A stretch of DNA of 64,000 bases, from assembly GCA_019745775.1 (NCBI GenBank), contig JAIESR010000063.1, positions 33,921-97,920 of the forward strand, read 5' to 3'. The position numbers were made by a program, and so were the translations under genes. Below are positions 19,124 to 28,924 of this stretch, piece after piece. The notes beneath the pieces were generated by a model. It ran no database searches. It was not told the DNA's origin and saw only the letters and a program-made list of their open reading frames with translations. The stretch's first letter is position 1. Each line of letters begins with the position of its first letter. The DNA is from Xanthobacteraceae bacterium (lineage in GTDB: Bacteria > Pseudomonadota > Alphaproteobacteria > Rhizobiales > Xanthobacteraceae).

Positions 19124-20146
19124 ATGCGTATCGACGCCTACACCCATTTCTTCCCGAAGCAATTCTTCGACAAGCTGATGGAGATTGCCGGCGACTACAA
19201 GGACATGGGCAAGCGCGTGCGATCGCTGCCGGCGCTCTACGATCTCGACTTCCGCAAGTCCATCGTCGACGAGCACAAGGACTACCAGCAGATCCTCTCC
19301 TACCCGCAGCCGCCGTTCGAGAGCTTCTGCAAGACCCCGCAGCAGATCGATGAGATGATCAAGATCTGCAACGACGGCTTCGCCGATCTCTGCGCCAAGG
19401 AAAAGGACCGCTTCCCCGGCTGGGTCGCGCAGGTCGCGCTCGGCGCCAAAGATGCCGGCGTCGCCGAGGCCGATCGCGCGATCAAGAACGGCGCGCTCGG
19501 CGTTCAGATCTACACCAACGTGCTCGGCAAGCCGATCGACGCGCCGGAATTCCGGCCGTTCTGGAAGAAGATGAACGAGCTCGGCAAGCCGATCTGGATC
19601 CATCCGGCACGCGGCGCCGAAACGCCGGACTATCCGCTGTTCGAGAAGAAGTCGCTCTACGAAATCTGGTGGACGCTCGGCTGGTCATACGAGACCGCCT
19701 GCGCGATGACGCGGCTGGTCTATTCGAAAATCATGGACGACTTCCCGAACCTGAAGATCATCACCCACCACTTCGGCGGCATCGTGCCGATGCTGGAGGG
19801 CCGGCTTGGCCCGGGCAACGACGTGATGGGCTCGCGCACCTCGGACGAGGACTATGTCGGGCTGCGCAAGAGCCTGAAGAAGCGCCCGCTCGACTACTTC
19901 AAGCAGGACTTCTGGGCCGACACCGCGGTGTTCGGCGGCGAGCCGGCGACCAAGTGCGGACTCGAGTTCTATCCGCTCGAGAAGATCGTATTCGCCTCCG
20001 ACTGCCCGTTCGATCCGGAAGGCGGCAAGATGTATCCGCGCGAGACGCTGCGCATCCTGGACTCGCTCAATATCCCGAAGGCCGACCGCGAGGCGATCGA
20101 CTACAAGAACCTGGAGAAGGTCACCGGCGTGAAGCTGGTGAAGTGA
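19124..20146 (+). CDS. Amidohydrolase-2 family (ACMSD/LigW-like) enzyme
   Basis: 340 aa. Starts MRIDAYTHFFPKQF (an HxF variant of the usual HxH, with YTH), then IWIHPARGAE (His), KIITHHFGGIVPMLEGRLG (His-His) and FASDCPFDPEGG (catalytic Asp). This is the amidohydrolase_2 layout of aminocarboxymuconate-semialdehyde, gamma-resorcylate and 5-carboxyvanillate decarboxylases. The first metal motif is YTHFF rather than DxHxH, so the metal site may differ. Alone on the plus strand between two TTT receptors. Decarboxylase or hydrolase of an aromatic or dicarboxylic acid is inferred; it does not look like LigJ. Confidence 0.8.
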   Translation: MRIDAYTHFFPKQFFDKLMEIAGDYKDMGKRVRSLPALYDLDFRKSIVDEHKDYQQILSYPQPPFESFCKTPQQIDEMIKICNDGFADLCAKEKDRFPGWVAQVALGAKDAGVAEADRAIKNGALGVQIYTNVLGKPIDAPEFRPFWKKMNELGKPIWIHPARGAETPDYPLFEKKSLYEIWWTLGWSYETACAMTRLVYSKIMDDFPNLKIITHHFGGIVPMLEGRLGPGNDVMGSRTSDEDYVGLRKSLKKRPLDYFKQDFWADTAVFGGEPATKCGLEFYPLEKIVFASDCPFDPEGGKMYPRETLRILDSLNIPKADREAIDYKNLEKVTGVKLVK

Positions 20147-20174
20147 CGCTGCTGTTGCCGCAACGGCGGTGCGC

Positions 20175-20298
20175 TCCCTCTCCCCGCTTGCGGGGAGACG
20201 GTCGGGGTGAGGGGGACCCACCGCGATCGCGCTCTTTCGAGAGTCCCCCTCACCCGGATCGCTTCGCGATCCGACCTCTCCCCGCAAGCGGGGAGAGG
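20175..20298. repeat. Long imperfect inverted repeat (CCTCTCCCCGC type)
   Basis: Outer arms CCTCTCCCCGCTTGCGGGG and CCCCGCAAGCGGGGAGAGG are each hairpins and also pair with each other, with GGGTGAGGGGGA and TCCCCCTCACCC as inner arms. It lies between the convergent amidohydrolase and TTT-receptor genes and could act as a two-way terminator. A similar element is at 38922. Confidence 0.8.
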
Positions 20299-20342
20299 TG
20301 TCGGAGCCCGCGGCACCGCCAAAATCATCTCGGCCGTCCCTG

Positions 20343-21302
20343 TTAATTCGGCTTGATCTTGGCGGCCTGGACCACCGGGGTCCAGCGCCGCATCTCGGCC
20401 TCGAGGAACGACTTGAACGCGGCCGGCGTGGTGCCGATCGGTTCCATGTATTGGCCTTGCAGCTTTTCTCGGATGCCTTGGTCGTGCAGCGCCTCGTTGA
20501 CCGCGCGCGCGATCGCGGCGACCAGCGCGTCCGGCGTTTTCGCGGGGGCGATCAGCCCGTTCCAGGCATTGGCGTCGACGTCGATGCCGGCCTCGTTGAG
20601 GGTCGGGATCGCGGGCAGGAGCGCCGAGCGCTTCGGCGACGTGACCGCGAGCGCCCTCACCTTTCCGGTCTGAACCTGTGACATCACCGCGGCCGCCGGC
20701 AGGCAGACGATCTGCACGTCGCCGCGGATCAGCGCCGTGACCGCCTGCGGCGACGAGCCGTAGGGAATGTGCACGAGCTGCGTGCCGCTCTTGAGCGCGA
20801 TCGCCTCCATCGCGAGATGCGACAGCGAGCCGTTGCCGATCGAGCCGTAGTTGAACTTGCCGGGCTCGCGCTTGAGCAGCGCCAGCAGTTCGGCGCTGTT
20901 GTGCGCGGGCACGTCGGCATTCACCGCCAGCACGCTCGGCATGTCGGTCAGCCGCGTGACCAGCGCGAGATCGGTGAACGGGTCGTAGGGCATCTTCGCG
21001 AACAGCAAGGTGTTGAGCCCGAGCGGACCGAGCAGGCTGATGCCGATCGTGGTGCCGTCGGGCGCCGCCTTGGCGACCGCATCGGTTCCGAGATTGCCGC
21101 TGGCGCCGGGACGGTTGTCGACCACGAACGACTGCCTCGTCTTCGCCTGCAGCCGCTCGCCGAGGAGCCGCATGACGATGTCGGGCGTCGCGCCGGCCGC
21201 GAACGGTACGACCATCCGGACGGGCTTCGTGGGCCAATCCTGTGCCGCGGCGGGAACAGCGCCGGCCAAAACCGCCACCAACGCGAGATGCAGTAACTTC
21301 AT
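20343..21302 (-). CDS. Tripartite tricarboxylate (Bug/TctC) binding protein 2
   Basis: 319 aa from the ATG at 21302, where a signal peptide begins (KLLHLALVAVLAGAVPAAAQ). Mature start DWPTKPVRMVVPFAAGATPD and VVDNRPGASGNLGTDAVAKA are typical of Bug receptors. No membrane partners nearby. Divergent from mutS, 103 bp away. Confidence 0.93.
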   Translation of the reverse strand: MKLLHLALVAVLAGAVPAAAQDWPTKPVRMVVPFAAGATPDIVMRLLGERLQAKTRQSFVVDNRPGASGNLGTDAVAKAAPDGTTIGISLLGPLGLNTLLFAKMPYDPFTDLALVTRLTDMPSVLAVNADVPAHNSAELLALLKREPGKFNYGSIGNGSLSHLAMEAIALKSGTQLVHIPYGSSPQAVTALIRGDVQIVCLPAAAVMSQVQTGKVRALAVTSPKRSALLPAIPTLNEAGIDVDANAWNGLIAPAKTPDALVAAIARAVNEALHDQGIREKLQGQYMEPIGTTPAAFKSFLEAEMRRWTPVVQAAKIKPN

Positions 21303-21405
21303 CGGCGTTCTCCACGAACCATGCACATCTTATTCGCAGGACAATTGCGCCCGAGGTCAAGCCGCCAATGACGCGCAGGGTACCTTCTGCTAGCGTCGCG
21401 GCCCC

Positions 21406-24168
21406 ATGGATGCCGCGCGTTCCCTTCCGCCGTCAGGCTTTGCGTCCGATCCGCCGGCCGATCCGGCGGGCGCTGCCGCGCAGCCGTCCGATGCCGGCGC
21501 GCGGCCCACGCCGGTCATGGAGCAATACCTCGAGATCAAGGCCGCCAATCCGGACTGTCTCCTGTTTTATCGGATGGGCGATTTCTACGAGCTGTTCTTC
21601 GAGGACGCCGAAGTCGCGGCCCGCGCGCTCGGCATCGTGCTCACCAAGCGCGGCAAGCACCTTGGCCGCGACATCCCGATGTGCGGCGTGCCGGTCATCC
21701 GCGCCGACGAATATCTGCATCGCCTGATCGCGCAGGGCCACCGCGTCGCGGTCTGCGAGCAGATGGAAGACCCGGCGCTGGCGCGCAAGCGCGGCTCGAA
21801 GAGCGTCGTCAAGCGCGACGTCGTGCGTCTCGTGACGCCCGGCACGCTGACCGAGGACACGCTGCTCGACGCGCGGCGCAACAATTACCTGCTCGCGCTC
21901 GTGCGCGCCCGGTCGAGCGACGACGCGAGCCGTTTCGCGCTCGCCTGGATCGATATCTCCACCGGCGAGTTCCGCATCGCCGAATGCGACCGCCCGGGCC
22001 TTGCCGCCGAACTGGCGCGGCTCGAACCGAGCGAGATCATCGTCTCCGACGTGCTCTATTCGGACGCCGACCTCGCGCCGTTCCTGCGCTCGCTGCCGGC
22101 GGTGACGCCGCTCACCCGCGACGTGTTCGACGGCGCGACCGCCGAGCGGCGGCTGTGCGCCTACTTCTCGGTCGCGACCTCCGACGCGTTCGGCGTCCTC
22201 TCGCGGCTGGAGCTGACGGCCGCGGCGGCCTGCATCACCTACGTGGAACGCACGCAGCTCGGCCAGCGCCCGCCACTGTCGCCGCCGCTGCGCGAGGCCG
22301 AAGGCGCAACGCTGGCGCTCGATCTCGCCACCCGCAGCAATCTCGAATTGATCCGCACGCTCGGCGGCGAACGGCGCGGCTCGCTGCTCGCCGCCCTCGA
22401 CCGCACCGTGACCGCCGCGGGTTCGCGGCTGCTCGCGCAGCGGCTGGCGGCGCCGCTGACCGATCCGGCATTGATCGCGCAGCGCCACGACGCGGTGGCG
22501 CATTTCGTGACGCAACCGACCCTGCGCGCCGCGCTGCGCGCCAAGCTCAAGGGCGCGCCCGATCTCGCGCGTGCGTTATCGCGGCTGGTCGTCGACCGCG
22601 GCGGCCCGCGCGACTTGGCCGCGATCCGCGACGGCATCGATGCGGCCGCCGACCTCGCGGCCGCGCTCACCGACGGGACGGGCATCCCCGCAGACGTGCA
22701 ACGGACGGCGACCGCCTTGCGCAGTCCCGACGCCGCGATCGCGCGTGAACTCGCGGCGGCGCTCGACGACGAGCTGCCGCTGTTCAAGCGCGACGGCGGC
22801 TTCGTGCGACCGGGCTACGACGCCGCGCTCGACGAGGCGCGCATGCTGCGCGAAGGCACCCGCGACGTCATCGCCGCGCTCCAGGCGCGCTACGCCGACG
22901 ACACCGGCGTGCGCGCGCTGAAGGTGAAGCACAACAACCAGCTCGGCTATTTCGTCGAGGTGCCGGCGCAGCATGCCGAGAAGCTGCGGCAACCGCCTCT
23001 CAGCGCTACCTTCATCCACCGCATGACCATGGCCGGCCAGGTGCGCTTCACCACCACCGAGCTCGGCGAGCTGGAAGCCAAGATCATCGGCGCCGGCGAT
23101 CGCGCGCTGCGCATCGAGCTCGACACCTTCGAGCGGCTGGCGGCGCAGGTGACCGCTGCCGCCGCTCCGATCAAGCAAGCCGCCGAGGCGCTGGCCGCGC
23201 TCGACGTCGCCGCCGCGCTCGCGCAGATCGCGGTCGACCAGGACTATGTGCGGCCCGAGGTCGACGGCTCGCACGACTTCGTCATCGAGGGCGGACGGCA
23301 TCCGGTAGTCGAGCAGGCGCTGATCGCCGACGGCGGGCCGTTCGTTGCCAACGATTGCGATCTGTCGCCGCTGCCCCAGGAGGGCGCCGGCCGCATCTGT
23401 CTGCTCACCGGACCCAACATGGCCGGCAAGTCGACGTTCCTGCGCCAGAACGCGCTGATCGCGATCATGGCGCAGATGGGCAGCTTCGTGCCGGCGCGCC
23501 GCGCCAGGATCGGCGTGGTCGACCGGCTGTTCTCGCGCGTCGGCGCGGCCGACGATCTCGCGCGCGGGCGCTCCACGTTCATGGTCGAGATGGTCGAGAC
23601 CGCCGCCATCCTCAACCAGGCCGGCGAGCGCTCGCTCGTCATCCTCGACGAGATCGGACGCGGCACCGCGACCTTCGACGGCCTTTCGATCGCCTGGGCG
23701 ACGATCGAGCATCTGCATGCGGCGAACCGCTGCCGCGCGCTGTTCGCGACGCACTTCCACGAGCTGACGGTGCTCGCGACCAAGCTGCCGCGGCTGTTCA
23801 ATTCGACCGTGCGGGTCAAGGAATGGCAGGGCGAGGTCGTGTTCCTGCACGAGGTGGTGCCGGGCGCGGCCGACCGGAGCTACGGCATCCAGGTCGCAAA
23901 GCTCGCCGGCCTGCCGGCGAGTGTCATCGAGCGCGCCAAGCTCGTGCTGGCGAAGCTCGAAGCCGAGGACCGGGCCGCACCGCCCGGCTTCGACGACCTG
24001 CCGCTGTTTGCGGCGACGGCGCCGAAGGCGCCCGCCGAGTCTCCGATCGATGCCGCGCTTGCGGAAGTGGTTTCCGCCCTCGCCGCGATCAATCCCGACG
24101 AGCTGTCGCCGCGCGAGGCGCTCGAAGCGCTCTACGCCCTGAAGGCAAAATCCGCCGCCAAAGCTTAG
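21406..24168 (+). CDS. mutS: DNA mismatch repair protein MutS
   Basis: 920 aa, a normal MutS length. Domain I holds the mismatch-reading FYE motif ([14 protein letters not shown], residues ~48-61); the ATPase has Walker [15 protein letters not shown] (~residue 670), [12 protein letters not shown]alker B/signature, and the FATHFHELT switch. It recognises mispairs as a dimer and recruits MutL. The first ~35 residues (up to [11 protein letters not shown]) are Pro/Ala-rich and poorly conserved, so the true start could be the later ATG before EQYLEIK. It is followed, 42 bp on, by a TTT receptor that is unrelated in function. Confidence 0.97.
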   Translation: MDAARSLPPSGFASDPPADPAGAAAQPSDAGARPTPVMEQYLEIKAANPDCLLFYRMGDFYELFFEDAEVAARALGIVLTKRGKHLGRDIPMCGVPVIRADEYLHRLIAQGHRVAVCEQMEDPALARKRGSKSVVKRDVVRLVTPGTLTEDTLLDARRNNYLLALVRARSSDDASRFALAWIDISTGEFRIAECDRPGLAAELARLEPSEIIVSDVLYSDADLAPFLRSLPAVTPLTRDVFDGATAERRLCAYFSVATSDAFGVLSRLELTAAAACITYVERTQLGQRPPLSPPLREAEGATLALDLATRSNLELIRTLGGERRGSLLAALDRTVTAAGSRLLAQRLAAPLTDPALIAQRHDAVAHFVTQPTLRAALRAKLKGAPDLARALSRLVVDRGGPRDLAAIRDGIDAAADLAAALTDGTGIPADVQRTATALRSPDAAIARELAAALDDELPLFKRDGGFVRPGYDAALDEARMLREGTRDVIAALQARYADDTGVRALKVKHNNQLGYFVEVPAQHAEKLRQPPLSATFIHRMTMAGQVRFTTTELGELEAKIIGAGDRALRIELDTFERLAAQVTAAAAPIKQAAEALAALDVAAALAQIAVDQDYVRPEVDGSHDFVIEGGRHPVVEQALIADGGPFVANDCDLSPLPQEGAGRICLLTGPNMAGKSTFLRQNALIAIMAQMGSFVPARRARIGVVDRLFSRVGAADDLARGRSTFMVEMVETAAILNQAGERSLVILDEIGRGTATFDGLSIAWATIEHLHAANRCRALFATHFHELTVLATKLPRLFNSTVRVKEWQGEVVFLHEVVPGAADRSYGIQVAKLAGLPASVIERAKLVLAKLEAEDRAAPPGFDDLPLFAATAPKAPAESPIDAALAEVVSALAAINPDELSPREALEALYALKAKSAAKA

Positions 24169-24210
24169 CCAAAGCCCGGTATACTCCGTGCCAACAACGG
24201 GGAAACGGCA

Positions 24211-25170
24211 ATGGCAGGCTGGCGGGCACTCATTGCATTCATCTGCCTCGTTGTCGGTGCGGCCGACGCAAAGGCCTATCCGACGCGCCCCATCACCATC
24301 ATCGTGCCGGCGGCGCCGGGTGGCGTGAGCGACAGCCTTGCGCGCGCGGTCGGCCAGCGCCTGGGCGAGGCCTGGGGTCAGCAGGTGATCGTCGAGAACC
24401 GCGGCGGCGCCAACCACCAGATCGGCGCGGCGCAGGTGGCCAAAGCGGCGCCCGACGGCCATATGCTGATGCTCGGCGCGGAGACGATCTTCGTGATCAA
24501 TCCGTCGCTCTACAGCAAGCTTCCCTACGCGGTGATGGACTTCGCGCCGGTCACCGGGCTCGTGCGCGCCAACCAGGCGCTGCTGGCGCATGCGAAGTTC
24601 GCGCCCAAAAGCGTCGGCGAGATGATCGCGCTGGCGAAGCAGAAACCCGGCACCATCAGCTACGGCACGTCGGGCGTCGGTTCGGCGGGCCATGTCAATG
24701 TCGCGCTGCTCGAAAGCATGGCGAATGTGAAGCTCCAGGCGGTGCACTATCGCGGCGCCGCGCCCGCGCTCAACGACGTCGTCGCCGGTCACATCCAGCT
24801 CACTTCGGTGGCGGTCAGTTCCGGGCTGGAGCCTTGGCGCAACGGCCTGGTCAAGATGCTCGGCATTGGCAGCGCGCAGCGCATGCCCGGCATCCCGGAA
24901 GTGCCCACGGTGGCCGAGAGCGTGCCGGGCTACGAGGCCACCACCTGGTTCGGGCTGTTCGCCACCGCCGGCACGCCGCGCGACGTCGTGCTCAAGATCA
25001 ACGCCGAGGTGCAGAGCCTGTTCAACGAAGCGGCGTTCCGCAAGCGCTTCGTCGAGCCGCTGCTCTACGACGTGATGACGTCTTCGCCCGAGCAGTTCGA
25101 GGCTTTCATCGCCGCCGAGACGACGAAATGGGCCAAGGTCATCCGCGACGCCAACCTCAAAGTCGACTAG
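24211..25170 (+). CDS. Tripartite tricarboxylate (Bug/TctC) binding protein 3
   Basis: 319 aa with signal peptide (GWRALIAFICLVVGAADAKA) then YPTRPITIIVPAAPGGVSD and IVENRGGANHQIGAAQVAKA. Lies between mutS and glnD on the same strand but is probably an independent insertion into that neighbourhood. RBS-like GGGGAAACGGCA precedes the ATG. No TctA/TctB nearby. Confidence 0.92.
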   Translation: MAGWRALIAFICLVVGAADAKAYPTRPITIIVPAAPGGVSDSLARAVGQRLGEAWGQQVIVENRGGANHQIGAAQVAKAAPDGHMLMLGAETIFVINPSLYSKLPYAVMDFAPVTGLVRANQALLAHAKFAPKSVGEMIALAKQKPGTISYGTSGVGSAGHVNVALLESMANVKLQAVHYRGAAPALNDVVAGHIQLTSVAVSSGLEPWRNGLVKMLGIGSAQRMPGIPEVPTVAESVPGYEATTWFGLFATAGTPRDVVLKINAEVQSLFNEAAFRKRFVEPLLYDVMTSSPEQFEAFIAAETTKWAKVIRDANLKVD

Positions 25171-25243
25171 CCCTCAACCAATTGAACAAAAAAAAGAAAT
25201 CAGCTACGCTCAAACAATCATCACGCCGCCGCGCCGCCGGCGG

Positions 25244-28084
25244 ATGACAGGCACCACCGGCTCCGCTATCCCCTCTGGCATGCTGACGCCCGCCGAACAG
25301 TCCCTTCGCATGTCCGCCGACCTGCTCGACGTGAATGCGCTGGCGGCCGACCTTGACAAGATTTGCGAGCAGCACGCCGGGCGCGAGCGGGAATTGCGGA
25401 GCGCCCTGGCGCAGCGGCTGAAGGCCGCGCTGGTGGAGGGGCGCGCCGCCGCCGAGAAGCTGCTGCTGAGCGACCGTCACGGCCGCCGCTGTGCCGAGCG
25501 GCTGTGCCACATGCAGGACGAGATCATTCGGCTGCTGTTCGAGCTCACCGAGAAGCATCTCTATCCCGCGCAGAACCGCTCCGAAGCCGAGCAGATGGCC
25601 GTGATCGCGACCGGCGGCTATGGGCGCGGATTGCTGGCGCCGGGCTCCGATATCGATCTGTTGTTCCTATTGCCCTACAAGAAGACCGCGTGGGGCGAGT
25701 CCGTCGCGGAGACCATTCTCTACTGTCTCTGGGACATGGGACTGAAGGTCGGCCACGCGACGCGCTCGATCAACGAATGCGTGCGGCAGGCCAAGGCCGA
25801 CATCACCATCCGCACCGCCGTGCTCGAAGCGCGGTTCCTGCTCGGGGACCGCAGGCTGTTCGACGAGATGGTCGCCCGTTTCGACAAGGACGTGGCGACC
25901 GGCACCGCGCCGGAATTCGTCGCCGCCAAGCTTGCCGAGCGCGAGGAGCGCCACCGCCGTGCCGGGCAGTCGCGCTACCTGGTCGAGCCCAACGTCAAGG
26001 ACGGCAAGGGCGGCCTGCGCGACCTGCACACGCTGTTCTGGATCGCCAAATACGTCTACCGCGTGCGCGAGCCCGAGGAGCTGATCCAGAAGGGCGTGTT
26101 CAACCGTTCGGAATTCATGCTGTTCCGCCGCTGCGAGGATTTCCTCTGGTCGGTGCGCTGCCACATGCACTTCATCACCGGCCGCGCCGAGGAGCGGCTC
26201 TCGTTCGACATCCAGCGCGAGATCGCAGTACGGCTCGGCTACACGTCACACCCCGGCCTGCGCGACGTCGAGCGCTTCATGAAGCACTACTTCCTGATCG
26301 CGAAGGACGTCGGCGATCTCACCGCGATCCTGTGCGCCGAGCTCGAAGACAGCCAGGCCAAGGCGATGCCGGTGCTCTCGCGCATGATGGCGCGGTTCCG
26401 GCCGTCGCAGCGGCGCACGCTGAGCGAGACCGAGGATTTCATCGTCGACTACAACCGCGTCACGGTCGCCGACCAGACGGTGTTCAAGCGCGATCCGATC
26501 AACCTGATCCGCGTCTTCCATCTGGCGCAGAAGTACAATCTGGCGTTCCACCCGGACGCGATGCGCGCCATCCGCCACTCTCTCCACTTGATCGACAACG
26601 ACCTGCGCGAGAGCGCGGAGGCCAATCGCCTGTTCCTCGAGATCCTGACCTCGAAGAACGACGCCGAGACCGTGCTGCGGCGGATGAACGAAGCCGGCGT
26701 GCTCGGCAAGTTCGTGCGTACCTTCGGCCGCATCGTGGCGATGATGCAGTTCAACATGTATCACCACTACACGGTCGACGAGCATCTGTTGCGCTGCATC
26801 GGCATTCTGTCCGACATCGAGGCCGGGCGCGCCGAGGATGCGCCGTTCGCCGCGGAGCTGATGCGCACCATCCAGCCGGAGCACCGCACGCTGCTCTATG
26901 TGGCGCTGTTCCTGCACGATATCGCCAAGGGCCGGATCGAGGACCATTCGATCGCCGGCGCACGCGTGGCGCGACGGCTGTGCCCGCGTTTCGGGCTTTC
27001 GCCGGCGGAGACCGAGACCGTCGCCTGGCTGGTCGAGCAGCACCTCGTGATGTCCACGGTGGCGCAGTCGCGCGACCTCTCCGACCGGGTCACGATCCAG
27101 CACTTCTCCGAGGTGGTGCAGTCGGTCGAACGGATGAAGCTCCTCACTTTGCTCACCGTCGCCGACATCAAGGGCGTCGGCCCCGGCGTCTGGAACGGCT
27201 GGAAGGCGCAGCTGATCCGCACGCTCTACTACGAGACCGAGCCGGTGCTGACCGGCGGCTTCTCGGAAGTGAACCGCGCCCAGCGCGTCGCCTTGGCGCA
27301 GGCGGAGCTGCGCGGAGAGCTCAAGGACTGGCCCGCAAGCGAGGTCGACGCCTATGTTGCCCGCCACTACCCGGCCTACTGGCTCAAGGTCGACCTGCCG
27401 ACCAAGGTCGCGCACGCGCGCTTCGTGCGGGCGACCGAAGCCGCCGGCAAGTCGCTGGCGACCGCGATCAACCTCGACGAGGCGCGCGGCGTGGCGGAAC
27501 TGACCGTCTACGCGCCCGACCATCCGCGGCTGCTATCGATCATCGCCGGTGCCTGCGCCACCACCGGCGCGAACATCGTCGATGCGCAGATCTACACCAC
27601 CACCGACGCGCGCGCGCTCGACACCATCGCGGTTTCGCGCGGCTTCGAGCGCGACGACGACGAGGAGCGGCGCGCCGCGCGCGTGGCGTCGACGATCGAG
27701 CAGGCGCTGCGCGGCGATCTGCGGCTGCCGGAGATGGTCGCCAAACGCGCCCCGCCCAAGGGCCGCCTGAAGGCGTTCGCGGTCGAACCCGACGTGACCA
27801 TCAACAACCAGTGGTCCAATCGCTACACCATGGTCGAAGTGACCGGGCTCGACCGGCCAGGCTTGCTCTATGAATTGACCGCGACGCTGTCGAAGCTGAA
27901 CCTCAACATCGCATCGGCGCACGTCGCGACGTTCGGCGAGCGCGTGGTCGACGTTTTCTATGTGACCGATCTGCTCGGCGACAAGATTTCCTCGGCCACC
28001 CGGCAGGCGGCGATCAAGCGCGCGCTGCTGCAGCTGTTCGTGTCGACCGACGCGCCGGCGAAGCCGGAAGTGGCCGCGAGCTGA
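25244..28084 (+). CDS. glnD: GlnD: PII uridylyltransferase / uridylyl-removing enzyme
   Basis: 946 aa, full length. Nucleotidyltransferase domain with TGGYGRGLLAPGSDIDLLFL (residues ~121-140), PII-uridylyltransferase helical region, HD domain with HHYTVDEHLLRCIG and LFLHDIAKGRIEDHS (~residues 507-570), and two C-terminal ACT domains (ELTVYAPDHPRLLSII near 757 and VEVTGLDRPGLLYELT near 863). Senses glutamine and modifies PII (GlnB/GlnK), so it controls nitrogen metabolism. The start is uncertain: the ATGs at 25280 and 25310 are also possible, the N-terminus being poorly conserved. Confidence 0.96.
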   Translation: MTGTTGSAIPSGMLTPAEQSLRMSADLLDVNALAADLDKICEQHAGRERELRSALAQRLKAALVEGRAAAEKLLLSDRHGRRCAERLCHMQDEIIRLLFELTEKHLYPAQNRSEAEQMAVIATGGYGRGLLAPGSDIDLLFLLPYKKTAWGESVAETILYCLWDMGLKVGHATRSINECVRQAKADITIRTAVLEARFLLGDRRLFDEMVARFDKDVATGTAPEFVAAKLAEREERHRRAGQSRYLVEPNVKDGKGGLRDLHTLFWIAKYVYRVREPEELIQKGVFNRSEFMLFRRCEDFLWSVRCHMHFITGRAEERLSFDIQREIAVRLGYTSHPGLRDVERFMKHYFLIAKDVGDLTAILCAELEDSQAKAMPVLSRMMARFRPSQRRTLSETEDFIVDYNRVTVADQTVFKRDPINLIRVFHLAQKYNLAFHPDAMRAIRHSLHLIDNDLRESAEANRLFLEILTSKNDAETVLRRMNEAGVLGKFVRTFGRIVAMMQFNMYHHYTVDEHLLRCIGILSDIEAGRAEDAPFAAELMRTIQPEHRTLLYVALFLHDIAKGRIEDHSIAGARVARRLCPRFGLSPAETETVAWLVEQHLVMSTVAQSRDLSDRVTIQHFSEVVQSVERMKLLTLLTVADIKGVGPGVWNGWKAQLIRTLYYETEPVLTGGFSEVNRAQRVALAQAELRGELKDWPASEVDAYVARHYPAYWLKVDLPTKVAHARFVRATEAAGKSLATAINLDEARGVAELTVYAPDHPRLLSIIAGACATTGANIVDAQIYTTTDARALDTIAVSRGFERDDDEERRAARVASTIEQALRGDLRLPEMVAKRAPPKGRLKAFAVEPDVTINNQWSNRYTMVEVTGLDRPGLLYELTATLSKLNLNIASAHVATFGERVVDVFYVTDLLGDKISSATRQAAIKRALLQLFVSTDAPAKPEVAAS

Positions 28085-28123
28085 CGGCGCGGCCCGTCGC
28101 CAAACAGAATTCCAAAAACAACA

Positions 28124-28153
28124 ACGGCTGCGGGCGATATCGCCTGCAGCCGT
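28124..28153. terminator. Two-way hairpin terminator between glnD and the Gly/Met-rich gene
   Basis: ACGGCTGC-G-GGCGAT / ATCGCC-T-GCAGCCGT forms a near-perfect 15-bp stem with almost no loop, 40 bp after the glnD stop and before the stop of the convergent small gene. The flanking AAAAACAACA on the left gives a U-rich tail for the minus-strand transcript; on the plus side only TGTTT follows. Confidence 0.6.
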
Positions 28154-28231
28154 CGTGTTTGAACTTCTCGTGGATTGAACGGCTAACGGCGTTCGACGTC
28201 GAGAGTTCGGCAGATGGTCTAAGCGTCCGGC

Positions 28232-28597
28232 CTACTTCTTCTTGCCGGCGTCGCCCATGCCGCCCATGCCGCCGTCACCCATGCCGCCCATTCCGCCGCC
28301 CATGCCTCCCATTCCGCCCATGCCTCCCATTCCACCCATGCCGCCCATTCCACCCATGCCGCCCATTCCACCCATGCCGCCTTTACCCTTGCCGCCCTTG
28401 CCTTTGCCGCCCTTGTCACCGGTGGCAGGGTTGGCGAGCTGGTCGCCGAGCGCCATCCAGAACCCGTCGTTCTGCGGGGCCTTGCTCTCGCCCTTCTTCT
28501 TCGCCTTTGCGGCAGCGAACGATTCAGTCGTAGCAGTGGTGAGCACAGGAGCGGACACAAGAAGTGCCGCTGCAACGAGAAGTGCGAGCTTTCGCAT
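28232..28597 (-). CDS. Secreted Lys- and Gly/Met-repeat protein
   Basis: 121 aa from the ATG at 28597 (GGGGGA 8 nt upstream). Signal peptide (RKLALLVAAALLVSAPVLTT), a short middle FWMALGDQLANPATGDKGGK, then KGKGGKGKGG followed by a run of GGM triplets to near the C-terminus (about 15 in total), ending DAGKKK. No family recognised. The Met-rich run could bind Cu(I)/Ag(I) or build a flexible cell-surface polymer; both are guesses. The repeat DNA is an array of 9- and 18-bp units and probably varies in length between strains. Upstream region is unusually AT-rich, fitting a strong or separately regulated promoter. Confidence 0.8.
   Translation of the reverse strand: MRKLALLVAAALLVSAPVLTTATTESFAAAKAKKKGESKAPQNDGFWMALGDQLANPATGDKGGKGKGGKGKGGMGGMGGMGGMGGMGGMGGMGGMGGMGGGMGGMGDGGMGGMGDAGKKK
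28259..28380. repeat. Tandem repeat coding the GGM array
   Basis: Plus-strand units of CCGCCCATG / CCCATTCCACCCATG (9 bp, with an 18-bp higher period) repeated back to back inside the gene above. Nearly identical neighbouring units make slippage and in-frame length change likely. Confidence 0.85.
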
Positions 28598-28612
28598 GAT
28601 TTGATCCCCCAA

Positions 28613-28924
28613 AAACGATTCCTAGCCGGGTTCTCCCGGGTACCTCGATGTTATGCTGGAAATTTTCGCGATGGAAGAGGATTCATTCGCTTGTTAGCCA
28701 TATAAGACGCTGAATTTGTTTATGTATATTTGTTCATCTGATCGTTCATCCGCGACGTTGGAAATTGGTTTCACACAAACGTCCGACCGAATTTTTCGTC
28801 GAAAATACAGAGACTAGGCAAATGTGGTTGCGCACGGCCGCAGCGCGGTAACGGCCCTTAAACGAGGGCGGCCTACGGTGCCGCATGAGGTGTCTGGCCG
28901 CAGGGGAATGGCCGGGATGGGGAA
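28613..28924. other. AT-rich intergenic region between divergent genes
   Basis: 312 bp separating the Gly/Met-rich gene (leftward) and the PBP gene (rightward). The left two-thirds is the most AT-rich stretch of the first 48 kb (for example TTTGTTTATGTATATTTG near 28715). No gene, RNA or clear operator is seen; both promoters should lie here. Confidence 0.6.

Noticed and set aside
19124..20146. Amidohydrolase as LigJ (4-oxalomesaconate hydratase)
   Set aside because: Motifs match the ACMSD/resorcylate decarboxylase layout; LigJ-specific blocks are not present.
22576..24792. 738-codon minus-strand open frame across mutS
   Set aside because: Antisense shadow of MutS and the TTT receptor; low-complexity Arg/His/Asp composition and no motif.
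28259..28380. CRISPR-like array
   Set aside because: Repeats are 9/18 bp, contiguous, without spacers and in frame with a protein; no cas genes.
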